From positions 247,523 to 311,522 of the forward strand of contig JAEUPP010000024.1 in NCBI GenBank assembly GCA_016790075.1: a stretch of DNA of 64,000 bases. The letters are read 5' to 3'. Each line of letters begins with the position of its first letter. Position 1 is the stretch's first letter. Made by a program: the position numbers and the translations under genes. Below the pieces are notes generated by a model that worked only from the letters and a program-made list of their open reading frames with translations, made no database searches and had not been told where the DNA came from. This stretch comes from Rhodanobacteraceae bacterium (GTDB taxonomy: Bacteria; Pseudomonadota; Gammaproteobacteria; Xanthomonadales; Rhodanobacteraceae). Shown piece by piece: positions 26,098 through 33,706 of the stretch.

Positions 26098-26472
26098 CTA
26101 GTGCTTGATAAGCTCAAGAGAGCGCTGACGATTCTCTCCGCTGATTAGTGACTGATCAGGCTCAGGCGTGTGGTGGTAGTACTGGCCGAACGTGTCCATG
26201 CAGAATTTGTGATACCACTGGGTATGCAGAATCATGCGATGCCGGTACTCGTCAACATCGGGCTCTGGTATGTGGTAGTGACCAGGATCGAGGAAGGCCA
26301 GCGAGAAAAACCGTTTGGTCTCGATTTCCATGTCGACTGCCTTGGCAGCCTTCCATTCATATCGACTTGCACAGCTCTCTGTAATCGCACTGAAGTCGTA
26401 CTTCTCCAACTTCCCGAGCGCCGCGTCGAGCCTCTTGTTGCCGGTTGATCTTGCAATTCCAAGTACAGCCAT
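26098..26472 (-). CDS. GRDP-like (glycine-rich-domain-protein family) fragment ended by an amber codon (cassette 1)
   Basis: 124 aa, with GGGAG before the ATG. It has the pattern of bacterial relatives of plant glycine-rich-domain proteins: KRFFSLAFLDPGHYHIPEPD, then DVDEYRHRMILHTQWYHKFC and FGQYYHHTPEP, with conserved His, Cys and HH. The frame ends at a TAG (26098-26100), but the same frame stays open for 40 more codons (YGYEWKSMVKACTQCKGPYS and onward) down to a TAA at 25975 that lies inside the attC box. In the other cassettes the stop also lies at the attC box, so the original gene probably spanned 25975-26472 and the amber codon is a later truncation. Confidence 0.7.
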   Translation of the reverse strand: MAVLGIARSTGNKRLDAALGKLEKYDFSAITESCASRYEWKAAKAVDMEIETKRFFSLAFLDPGHYHIPEPDVDEYRHRMILHTQWYHKFCMDTFGQYYHHTPEPDQSLISGENRQRSLELIKH

Positions 26473-26512
26473 CGTCTTCTCCCTTGGTAGTTGGCGGGAA
26501 GAAACTCAAGAG

Positions 26513-26555
26513 GTCTAACTATGTCTATGCCTCAAATCAGCGGCGTAACAAGGAG
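26513..26555 (-). repeat. attI-like site at the upstream end of the cassette array
   Basis: Minus strand: TTGTTACGCCGCTGATTTG ... GCATAGACATAGTTAGACC. The core GTTAGAC (26519-26513) begins the first cassette. The preceding bases resemble the end of attI1 (TTACGCAGCAG ... AACAAAGTTAGGC), and no pairing attC arm is found upstream. The remaining gap to 26836 has no recognisable intI. Confidence 0.5.
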
Positions 26556-26836
26556 TATGTCGAGGCGACTCAATGCTACGGAATTAGAAATTTCTTGACT
26601 GAACAGAATGCGTTAACCAATAAGTGCCGCATCTTCTGTCGACCCGAAACGCGACTGAGAAACACGACACACGCGAGGGTGTATCTATTACGTAAGCGCA
26701 AACGCGGGTGTAACAGCCCGACCCGGCACCTTGGCCATGCCTGAACCCGCGCATAGCGATTGCACTGTCAAGACCTGCCTCGCGCACGCGACAAACATCA
26801 ACACCGCCTCGCGCCATCACCGGTTTACTACCCGCA
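26556..26836. other. Gap where an integrase would be expected
   Basis: 281 bases between the attI-like site and the Sco gene. In a complete integron a divergent intI would start here on the plus strand. No integrase motif is seen in any frame, and no other gene is supported. Confidence 0.5.
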
Positions 26837-27496
26837 TCAACCACCCGCCCCAACCGCCTCAAGCATCTCCGCAACAACCTCTTTAACCGGCGCGAGCCCA
26901 TGCAACTTGCGCCAGTCACCAGTCGCATCGTTACCAACAATAATCAGATTCATATGATTCTCCGGCGCATCCGCATACTGGCCAATGCGGCGCAGCGCCG
27001 CCGTGACTTGTGCACTAGTGCCGCTGAGAAAATGCCAGCCGGGTTTTGCCTGCACGCGGCGCGCATAGTCGGCCAGCACCAGCGGCGTGTCGTGATCCGG
27101 GTCGACGGTGATGGAGACGATTTGCACGTCCTTGCCCAGCCGTGGACCCAGTTGCTTCTGCAGCGCTTGTAGTGTCGTCATCATTACCGGGCAGCTGCCT
27201 TCGCAGCGGGCGAAGAAGCTGTGCAGCACGATGTGCTGGCCGGCGATGTAGTCCTTGTACAGGTCGACGGTCTTTCCGTTCTGGTCGATCAGCGGCAGGT
27301 CGGCCAGGTAGATGGCGGCGCCGTTGCGGCGTTCACCAGCATCTGGCGCCGTGATTGCTGGAGCCTTGTCCGTGGAAACGCCGGCAGCGTTGCCAGCGGG
27401 CATACCGCCGGCCGCTGCTGCAGCCGCCACGGTGAGGGCGATGGCGGCGGCGAGGCAGCGTAGAGGTCGCAGGAGCGGGATCACGCGTTTTTCCAC
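26837..27496 (-). CDS. Sco1/SenC-type copper chaperone (copy 1)
   Basis: 219 aa from a GTG at 27496, with an N-terminal membrane helix or signal (CLAAAIALTVAAAAAAGG). The thioredoxin-like Sco domain has the copper-binding CEGSC motif in FFARCEGSCPVMM, the SITVDPDHDTP strand and the third ligand His in ENHMNL. Sco proteins carry copper to Cu centres (classically CuA of cytochrome oxidase) or act as thiol reductants. Last gene of the minus-strand operon led by the giant multicopper oxidase, 94 bases after the preceding gene, so its client is probably that oxidase. Confidence 0.9.
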   Translation of the reverse strand: MEKRVIPLLRPLRCLAAAIALTVAAAAAAGGMPAGNAAGVSTDKAPAITAPDAGERRNGAAIYLADLPLIDQNGKTVDLYKDYIAGQHIVLHSFFARCEGSCPVMMTTLQALQKQLGPRLGKDVQIVSITVDPDHDTPLVLADYARRVQAKPGWHFLSGTSAQVTAALRRIGQYADAPENHMNLIIVGNDATGDWRKLHGLAPVKEVVAEMLEAVGAGG

Positions 27497-27590
27497 CCAG
27501 TTGTCGGCGACAGGAAAAGCAGGACACCCACGTACTACAGTGCAACGACGGCAGGGCTTCTCTCACCGGCCGCCGTTGCACCACGCGGCG

Positions 27591-29297
27591 CTACGGCACC
27601 AGTTCGACCGCACCGGTGGCCGGATTCAGCCAGTACTGCTCCGGCACGCCGCCATAGGCGATCTGCTGCTGGTTCTTCTGGAACAGCTGCATGGTCGGGA
27701 AGATCAGGCGGAAACCGGGCTCGAAGATCTGTCCTTGCGGGTGCTGCGAAATTTGGGCCTGGTAGACCGCGATGCGGCGGCCGGCGAGCAGGCGCACAAA
27801 ACCGTTGACCGACAGCTGCACCTTGGCCAGGGTCTGTACGCGCGTCAGGATCTGCTTGACCTGCTTGCGATGCCATTCGGGCGTGCGTGCGGCATCGTTC
27901 ATATTGGCCAGCAATTCCTTGGCCGCCGGCCTGTCGCTGTTGGCCAGGGCCTGGCTGAAGCGGTTACGCCAGTCGGGCGTGGGGCCGCCACCGGGAACCA
28001 GCTGCAGCAGGCCGCAGCGCTTGGGTGAGAACATGGGCCGGGTCGGATCGACGGCGAGTACGTCGTAGAGGAATTTCTCGTCGATCAGGCCGGAGGCGAC
28101 CATCTTCTGCGCCAGTAGCATGTCGGTATGCGACTTGACCGGTGTCTCGAACGCATGGTCGGCGTCGATCTGGTTGATTGGCTGCACCGAGTTCTGGAAA
28201 TTGCCACTCTGGTAGTCGAAGAACTGCGCCTGGAACAGGTTCAGTGAATTCGTATACAACGCCTTGTCGATCTCGATGTAGCGGATATCACCGGCCAGAC
28301 GCTGGTCGACGAAGGCACCGACCGGCGCCTTGATGATCTGCGCCGAGCTTTCGAACGGCAGCAGATCCGAATCGAGATTGACTTCCTGTTCGCAGAAGAT
28401 GGGCCGCAGCTGCTCCTGCAGTGACAGCGCCGAACGTTGTTTCATATAGGCCGGCGACGAGGCCAGCTTTTCGTTGCCGGCCTTGATCCAGCTGGAGAAT
28501 TCCTGCGAGCTGACCAGGTTGTCGATAATCGTCACGTATTCCGGCGCTATACGCATGGCGCCCAGCGGCAGTGGCCGTTCCGGCCGCCACCAGGAATCGT
28601 GCGGGAAGGCCAGTTCCTTCATGATCGGCCCGCCATTCATATGGCAGCCGGAGCAGCGCAACCGTGGCAGCGTGGCCTTGCCGCTGCTGTCGAGCGGGCC
28701 CATGAAGATGGGCTGGGACGGATCGTAGCCGCGCCAGAGATTGGCGATATCGGCCTGGATGTCGGCCGAATCGCCGCGGTAGAACCACTGCCCGCCCTGG
28801 CCGGTGCCGCGAATTTCGTAAAAGTTATACATCTGCTTGCGCGGATCCCAGACCAGGGTTTCCAGCAGCAGGTTGTCCGGTGTCGCTGCCTGCTGCGGCG
28901 ACAGGATGCTGGTCAGTGCGGTGTTGTCGATGGACGCCGCCGTGAAGTGGCCGTAGAACCAGTCGCCGGGCACGAGTTTCTGGTTCGCGTAGCTGCCGTC
29001 GATGGACTCGAAGAAGCTGAAGCTGCCCTGCGGCAGCGGATTGTGGAAGCCGCGGTTGGCGACCATGGACGGGCGCGAGCTCATCTTGTTGGCCAGCACC
29101 AGGTTGCGGAATTCCAGCGCATTGCCCGGACAGCGCGGCTGGGCGCTGAGCAGCTTGAACAGCGCATCGTCGTGGGCGTCGGGCGGCAATACCTTGCCGG
29201 TGGTGTTGTTCTGGATCTCGCAGCGCGCTGCCGGTTCCGGCGCGGGCGTGGCCTGAGTGGCGGCGGTGGCCAGTAGTGCCGCAAGCAGCAATGTCAT
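27591..29297 (-). CDS. Exported protein with one CxxCH haem motif
   Basis: 568 aa with a signal peptide (MTLLLAALLATAATQATPAPEP). One haem-binding motif, RCSGCHMNGGP, lies near residue 215. The rest is not a standard cytochrome: an N-terminal beta-rich region (FESIDGSYANQKLVPGDWFYGHF), and a C-terminal helical part with repeated DMLLAQKMVASGLIDEKFLYDVL-like segments. Similar proteins are found in Bacteria with secreted redox operons, but no function is known to me. GGGGAA lies before the ATG. It is 76 bases after the 275-aa gene and belongs to the giant-oxidase operon. Confidence 0.75.
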   Translation of the reverse strand: MTLLLAALLATAATQATPAPEPAARCEIQNNTTGKVLPPDAHDDALFKLLSAQPRCPGNALEFRNLVLANKMSSRPSMVANRGFHNPLPQGSFSFFESIDGSYANQKLVPGDWFYGHFTAASIDNTALTSILSPQQAATPDNLLLETLVWDPRKQMYNFYEIRGTGQGGQWFYRGDSADIQADIANLWRGYDPSQPIFMGPLDSSGKATLPRLRCSGCHMNGGPIMKELAFPHDSWWRPERPLPLGAMRIAPEYVTIIDNLVSSQEFSSWIKAGNEKLASSPAYMKQRSALSLQEQLRPIFCEQEVNLDSDLLPFESSAQIIKAPVGAFVDQRLAGDIRYIEIDKALYTNSLNLFQAQFFDYQSGNFQNSVQPINQIDADHAFETPVKSHTDMLLAQKMVASGLIDEKFLYDVLAVDPTRPMFSPKRCGLLQLVPGGGPTPDWRNRFSQALANSDRPAAKELLANMNDAARTPEWHRKQVKQILTRVQTLAKVQLSVNGFVRLLAGRRIAVYQAQISQHPQGQIFEPGFRLIFPTMQLFQKNQQQIAYGGVPEQYWLNPATGAVELVP

Positions 29298-29373
29298 GTC
29301 GGCTTCCCCAAGGACGGTGATGGAATGGCCGCCGCCCCACGCGGCGGCCAGGTCTTGCCGGCGTGAGCCGTGC

Positions 29374-30201
29374 TCAGGCCGGCGGGAACAGCACCAGCAG
29401 GTCTTCTATGCCCAGCGTGTTGATAGGCACCGACCAGATCAGGTCGGGCGCCAGTTTGCGTTCGCTGAGCTGGCCCGTGCGCGGATCCACCTGTATACGC
29501 TGGGCGAACTCCAGCGGCTTGCCTTCCTTGAACGGCAAGGTGGAAAACTGCACTTCCCAGGGCTGCCGCCCGCCGAGCACGAAGCCGTGGGACACCTCGC
29601 AGTCGAGCACCGCGAGAATCTGCTTGCGTGTGTATTTTTCCTTCCTGATCAGATCGGCCAGGTTGTTCGCCATCGGCAGATCGAACGGCCGGTTGCGCGC
29701 GTAGATGAAGTGATCACCGGCAACAGAAAGGATTTCATGCACGCGCTGGCGGTTGTCGCCGAGGTTGCGCATGACCTTGATGCCGAGGAAATAGCCACCC
29801 GCATCTTCCAGCCGCCACCAGTGCTCCAGATAGACCGCCTGCACGCCGTGCTCGAACACGTTGCGGCCGCCGAGGATCTCGAAGCGGCCTATGTCGATGG
29901 AACCATCGGGCGGCTGGTAGTCGATCTCGTGATGCCAGGTGATGATGTAGCCTTCGTTCGTGGTGTAGCCGGAAAAGCCTTCCTGCGGATACAGCGTGGC
30001 CAGCTCCGCATTGCTCAGGTCGGCCAGCGAATGCGCATTCGGATAACTCGGCCTGTCCTTGGGAATGCGGCAGTCGCCGAACAGGGTCGGGGTCTGGATA
30101 TTGCGCACATTGACGGTGTTTTCCGGCGGCCCCTGGTTGTTGTTGATGACCCAGAGTCGCTCCCAGGACGCGGTAAGCCAGGGCGGTACAGGTGTGCTCA
30201 T
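29374..30201 (-). CDS. Conserved hypothetical protein in the giant-oxidase operon
   Basis: 275 aa from ATG 30201, preceded by AAGGAGCTGACC; a longer frame to 30294 would overlap the upstream gene. No signal peptide. Features: INNNQGPPENTVNVRNIQTP near the N-terminus, NEGYIITWHHEIDYQPPDG, and a C-terminal QFSTLPFKEGKPLEFAQRI. The aromatic/His-rich middle (WHHEIDY, VYLEHWWRLED) might hold a metal site, but this is only a suggestion. Not recognised. It is 10 bases after the upstream lipoprotein gene. Confidence 0.7.
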   Translation of the reverse strand: MSTPVPPWLTASWERLWVINNNQGPPENTVNVRNIQTPTLFGDCRIPKDRPSYPNAHSLADLSNAELATLYPQEGFSGYTTNEGYIITWHHEIDYQPPDGSIDIGRFEILGGRNVFEHGVQAVYLEHWWRLEDAGGYFLGIKVMRNLGDNRQRVHEILSVAGDHFIYARNRPFDLPMANNLADLIRKEKYTRKQILAVLDCEVSHGFVLGGRQPWEVQFSTLPFKEGKPLEFAQRIQVDPRTGQLSERKLAPDLIWSVPINTLGIEDLLVLFPPA

Positions 30202-30211
30202 GGTCAGCTCC

Positions 30212-31756
30212 TTAGCGATTGCCCTGGTGCGCGCGGGATTTGCCAGCCTTGGGCTGCTGGGCGTTGTTGAGCAGGAAGGAATAGTCCGACGCATACGGGT
30301 TCTGCGCCGTGGCGGCGGTGCCGGCTGTGGCCGGGTTGAAGATCTTGGTGGTCTTCACCGGCTTGACGCTGGCGATGGCCGCCGAGGCATGGCAGTCCAG
30401 GCAGGTCAGGCTCTGCACATAGGTTTCCATCGTCGTATTGGCGACCGGTTCCTGGCTGGGGCCGGGTGACAGCTGCGGTGCCGGCAGCGGCGTGCGCGAG
30501 CCCGCGGCGATGGTCGTGTTCTGGTTCGACCACAGCGTGTTGACCAGCTCGTAGTTGAGGAATACCGAGTCCGGATTCTGCGGCTTGATCACCTGCTCCC
30601 AGACGTATTCGTTGAGGCCGACTACGTCGTTGTTCGGCCGTGTCGGGATATCGGTCTCACGCACGGCCTGGATCGGCGCGTTGAGCGGGTTCTTGCCGCC
30701 GTTGTAGGTGGCCGGGTTGGCGTTGACCGTGCATTTGTAATAGTCGGTAGCCGGATCGCAGTCCGGGTTGAAGTAGGTATACGGCGGCGAGAACTTGCCA
30801 GCCGCGACCTCGCTCCTGTTCGGCACATTGCGCTTGTGCTCGAACGTGGCCCAGATGAACTGCTGGCCCAGCGCCGTCTTGTGGATGATGTGCAGACCGA
30901 CCAGTCCGACGACGACGGTCTTGGGCTTCTGGCCCGGATAGGTCACGACGGCCTGGGAAATCTTGTAGTACGGCCAGTCCGCGGAGTTGGGCAGTTCCAG
31001 CCAGGCCGCCTTGGTCTCAATGGCGCCGACGCTGCCATAGGCCGCACTGGCCGCGGTGCCATCGGGCAGGCTGATGCCAGGCGAGACCACGAACTTCTGC
31101 TGCACATTGGCGTTGTACAACTTGTTCTGCACGATGTAGTTGTATTCGTCCTCGTTCATGCGGCGCTCGTACAGCGTGAGGATGCCGCTCTGCGCGGTCA
31201 GCCAGGGGCTGCCCTGCGAAGCCTGGCCTATCTCGCTGAGATCCAGCGTGGGCTCCGGTCCAATTTCCGATCTCATGCCCCCCAGCACCTTGACGCTGGG
31301 CGTACCACCGTAGCCGTCGTTCCACGGCCCCGGGTCCTTGGCATTGGCCAGGAACACCTGATCCGATTCCTTGTAGGTTTCCCATACCGTCGGGCGCTGG
31401 TCGTTGGCGACGCCGAACTGAGTGGCCGGAACACTGGTGTCCGGCTGGCCGCGCTGGGTCGAGGAAGCAATCCAGTTCAGCGCCAGGAACTGCTGCCAGG
31501 CAAAACAGTTGGCATCGGCCTGCCGGGTCAGCGCGAAATCCTTGGGCACGGTATAGCCGTATTGGCCCTGCGTGGACGAGACCAGGAACGGCGGTGCCAG
31601 GCAGTTGCTGGTCGTGCCCTTGGGGGCTTGGGCCGCTGCCGCGCTTTCCTTGCTCGCCGTGGCGTCGTCGGCGCGGTGTGTTTCACGGTTGCAGGCGACC
31701 AGGCTGATAGCAGCGGCCAGCAGGCTGAGGCCCAGTGTCGTTGTAGACAATTTCAT
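30212..31756 (-). CDS. Lipoprotein with a C-terminal CxxCH haem motif
   Basis: 514 aa. Start at 31756 fixed by GAGGAG 7 bases upstream. The signal MKLSTTTLGLSLLAAAISLVAC is a lipobox (LVAC), so the mature protein starts at Cys and is lipid-anchored, probably facing the periplasm or cell surface. The body is beta-rich with Trp/Tyr clusters. Near residue 455 SLTCLDCHASAAI provides a single haem-c site. It starts 10 bases after the previous gene. Likely an electron-transfer partner of the oxidase operon. Confidence 0.78.
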   Translation of the reverse strand: MKLSTTTLGLSLLAAAISLVACNRETHRADDATASKESAAAAQAPKGTTSNCLAPPFLVSSTQGQYGYTVPKDFALTRQADANCFAWQQFLALNWIASSTQRGQPDTSVPATQFGVANDQRPTVWETYKESDQVFLANAKDPGPWNDGYGGTPSVKVLGGMRSEIGPEPTLDLSEIGQASQGSPWLTAQSGILTLYERRMNEDEYNYIVQNKLYNANVQQKFVVSPGISLPDGTAASAAYGSVGAIETKAAWLELPNSADWPYYKISQAVVTYPGQKPKTVVVGLVGLHIIHKTALGQQFIWATFEHKRNVPNRSEVAAGKFSPPYTYFNPDCDPATDYYKCTVNANPATYNGGKNPLNAPIQAVRETDIPTRPNNDVVGLNEYVWEQVIKPQNPDSVFLNYELVNTLWSNQNTTIAAGSRTPLPAPQLSPGPSQEPVANTTMETYVQSLTCLDCHASAAIASVKPVKTTKIFNPATAGTAATAQNPYASDYSFLLNNAQQPKAGKSRAHQGNR

Positions 31757-31766
31757 TGTTATCTCC

Positions 31767-33686
31767 TCAGGCGGCAGTGCTGGAAGCAGCCACGACCAGG
31801 AAGGCCGGGGCCGCGGTAAGTGCGCTGGAGAACTGCTGGCCGGCAGGCACGATGACGACACCGCGCACGCCGGCGGCGGACGTAGCGGACACGCTGACCG
31901 ACAGGTTCAGCAACTGGTTGACGCTGGGATAGGTATTGCCGGGAACCGCGTAGTTGACCGACGGATTGAACCCGGTCACTTGCGTGCTGACACTGCTGTC
32001 GATGCTGCCGTCGGCGTTCGTGAAGTAGACCGTCGGCCATTGCTCAGATGGCAGCGGCGTGGCACCGCTGGGCGCGGCATAGGTCAATGCCAGCGCGACG
32101 TTCTTCTCGCCGGGGTAAAGCGTAGGCGGAATGATGCTGGAGTTGCTGGCCAGCGACATGGTCACGCCCGAAGGTGTGTTGACGACGGTGCCGAAATAGG
32201 CGTCCCACACGTTCTGGAACAGGATCTGCAGCGGCTGCGCTTCGGTGACGACGGACGGAGAGGTGACGCAGGCCAGCGCCGGTGCCGGTTGTGGCGGCGG
32301 CACGATGGGCCGGCCGAACAGGGCTATTTCCAGCGTGGCCTGCACCTGCGAGCCGTATTCGATAGGCGCACCGGCGATCTTGATATCACCGACGGTGAAA
32401 CTCACGCCCGCGTCTATCCACGCCTGCGGAATCTGGAAAGCCGCGTGCAGGATGAAGGAACCCGGGAAACGCGCGCCGGTGATCTCGTCCGTGATGTGTT
32501 CAAAGCCACGGATGATGTGCCAGCAATCCGCTGCTCTGGCGCCGGGCGGCAGGTTCGGGTCAGCCGGCAGTTCGTACTGGGCGAAGCTCGGCATCTGGAT
32601 GTAGAGGCCGGGCGGATCGGCCAGGGAAATATTGGTTCCCGCACCGACGGCGAGATTGATGCTCTGGCCGATATGCGGATCGCTGTTGCGGTAGTTCTGG
32701 CCGTACTGGCCGCAGCAGATCAATGCCTGCGGGTCGGTATTGCCGGCGCTGCGCTGCACGGTAGCGCCGGCGCCCAGGCCCAGTTCCGTCTGCAGGGTAT
32801 TCGGCGTCGCGGTCAGGTGCATGGCGCCGCCGCTGCGCTGTGCCGGCGTACCGCTGCGTACGCAGATCGTGCCGGAGTTGAAGCGGTTCAGCGGGTTGTA
32901 GGCCGGGCGGTTGGTCTCCGGATCGATGACGGGCTGGCCACTGACCGGATCCAGCAGTTGCAGATCCGCCACCGTTACCGTGATCCACTGGTCCTGCGGT
33001 GCACCACTGTTGAGCGCCTGTTCGTAGACCGCGCAGACGCGTTCGGGGCTGATGCGCCACAGGGTCTGGAAGTACTCGGGGTTCTCGCAGGTGAAATCGA
33101 TGCGCGTGATCTTGTTCTGCGCATTGCGCACGACGGAGAACTCGCAGTATTCGTCCAGCCAGCCGCGCGGGCCATACGGGCCGTAGGGTTGCAGCTCGCC
33201 GCTCCAGTCGGCCTGTGGACAGCGCACCTCCGGGATCGGATAACGCGACAGCTCGCCAGTATCCGCCAATGCAAACAATGCACTTTGCGGCAGGTTGTAG
33301 GGGTTGGGCGGCAGCTGGTTCTGGCCCAGGTACTGGACCAGGCGGTTCGGAAACGCGATCCAGGCCACATCCACCGCGCCATTGCCCTTGGGAATCGGCG
33401 TGACCAGCGGGTTGTAGTAGGCCGTCTGCGCCTCGGCATACAGGGAGTTCCAGGGATTGCCGGTGATCGCCTGCTGGGTGAAGCCGTTGACGTTCTGGCT
33501 CCACAGTGCGGCGAGGCGGGCATAACTGGCCGGATCATCGGGGAAGTCGTTATTGCAGCCTGGCGTGGTGAAGGCCTGCAGCTGGTAGCTGTTGCTGGCG
33601 GGGTCAAACACGTAGTTCTGCTTTACGGGCGTCGCGGTGGCCTGCATCAGCGGATTGCTGCCGCTGCTTCCTGCGGTACTCGACAT
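31767..33686 (-). CDS. Large hypothetical protein, possible structural/secreted component
   Basis: 639 aa, GGGAG before the ATG, no classical signal peptide (MSSTAGSSGSNPLMQATATP). The N-terminal third has many Pro/Tyr/Asn motifs (NQLPPNPYNLPQSALFALAD). A middle segment has several Cys (RCPQADW, DEYCEF, FTCENPEY, VCAVYEQ, ICVRSG, LICCGQYGQ). The last 200 residues alternate hydrophobic and Ser/Thr as beta strands, ending in an Ala-rich tail. Not recognised. It is 20 bases from the beta-propeller gene and 10 bases from the lipoprotein gene, hence part of the operon; export could occur in complex with a partner. Confidence 0.68.
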   Translation of the reverse strand: MSSTAGSSGSNPLMQATATPVKQNYVFDPASNSYQLQAFTTPGCNNDFPDDPASYARLAALWSQNVNGFTQQAITGNPWNSLYAEAQTAYYNPLVTPIPKGNGAVDVAWIAFPNRLVQYLGQNQLPPNPYNLPQSALFALADTGELSRYPIPEVRCPQADWSGELQPYGPYGPRGWLDEYCEFSVVRNAQNKITRIDFTCENPEYFQTLWRISPERVCAVYEQALNSGAPQDQWITVTVADLQLLDPVSGQPVIDPETNRPAYNPLNRFNSGTICVRSGTPAQRSGGAMHLTATPNTLQTELGLGAGATVQRSAGNTDPQALICCGQYGQNYRNSDPHIGQSINLAVGAGTNISLADPPGLYIQMPSFAQYELPADPNLPPGARAADCWHIIRGFEHITDEITGARFPGSFILHAAFQIPQAWIDAGVSFTVGDIKIAGAPIEYGSQVQATLEIALFGRPIVPPPQPAPALACVTSPSVVTEAQPLQILFQNVWDAYFGTVVNTPSGVTMSLASNSSIIPPTLYPGEKNVALALTYAAPSGATPLPSEQWPTVYFTNADGSIDSSVSTQVTGFNPSVNYAVPGNTYPSVNQLLNLSVSVSATSAAGVRGVVIVPAGQQFSSALTAAPAFLVVAASSTAA

Positions 33687-33706
33687 GGCTGTGCTCCCAG
33701 GTTGGG

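Larger units (their letters stand above)
21118..26555 (-). mobile_element. Integron gene-cassette array lacking a visible integrase (CALIN-type)
   Basis: Six genes, all on the minus strand, alternate with short imperfect palindromes of 59-90 bases. Each palindrome starts at or just after a gene's stop with an RYYYAAC-like box and ends 5-40 bases before the next gene's start with a GTTRRRY-like box, which is the structure of integron cassettes. The DNA is visibly less GC-rich than the flanks. An attI-like site lies at the upstream end, but no intI gene is seen in the adjacent 280 bases or elsewhere in the window. Cassettes can be mobilised in trans by an integrase encoded elsewhere. Confidence 0.85.

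Noticed and set aside
26445-26836. Search for an integrase remnant next to the attI-like site
   Set aside because: No tyrosine-recombinase motif in any frame.
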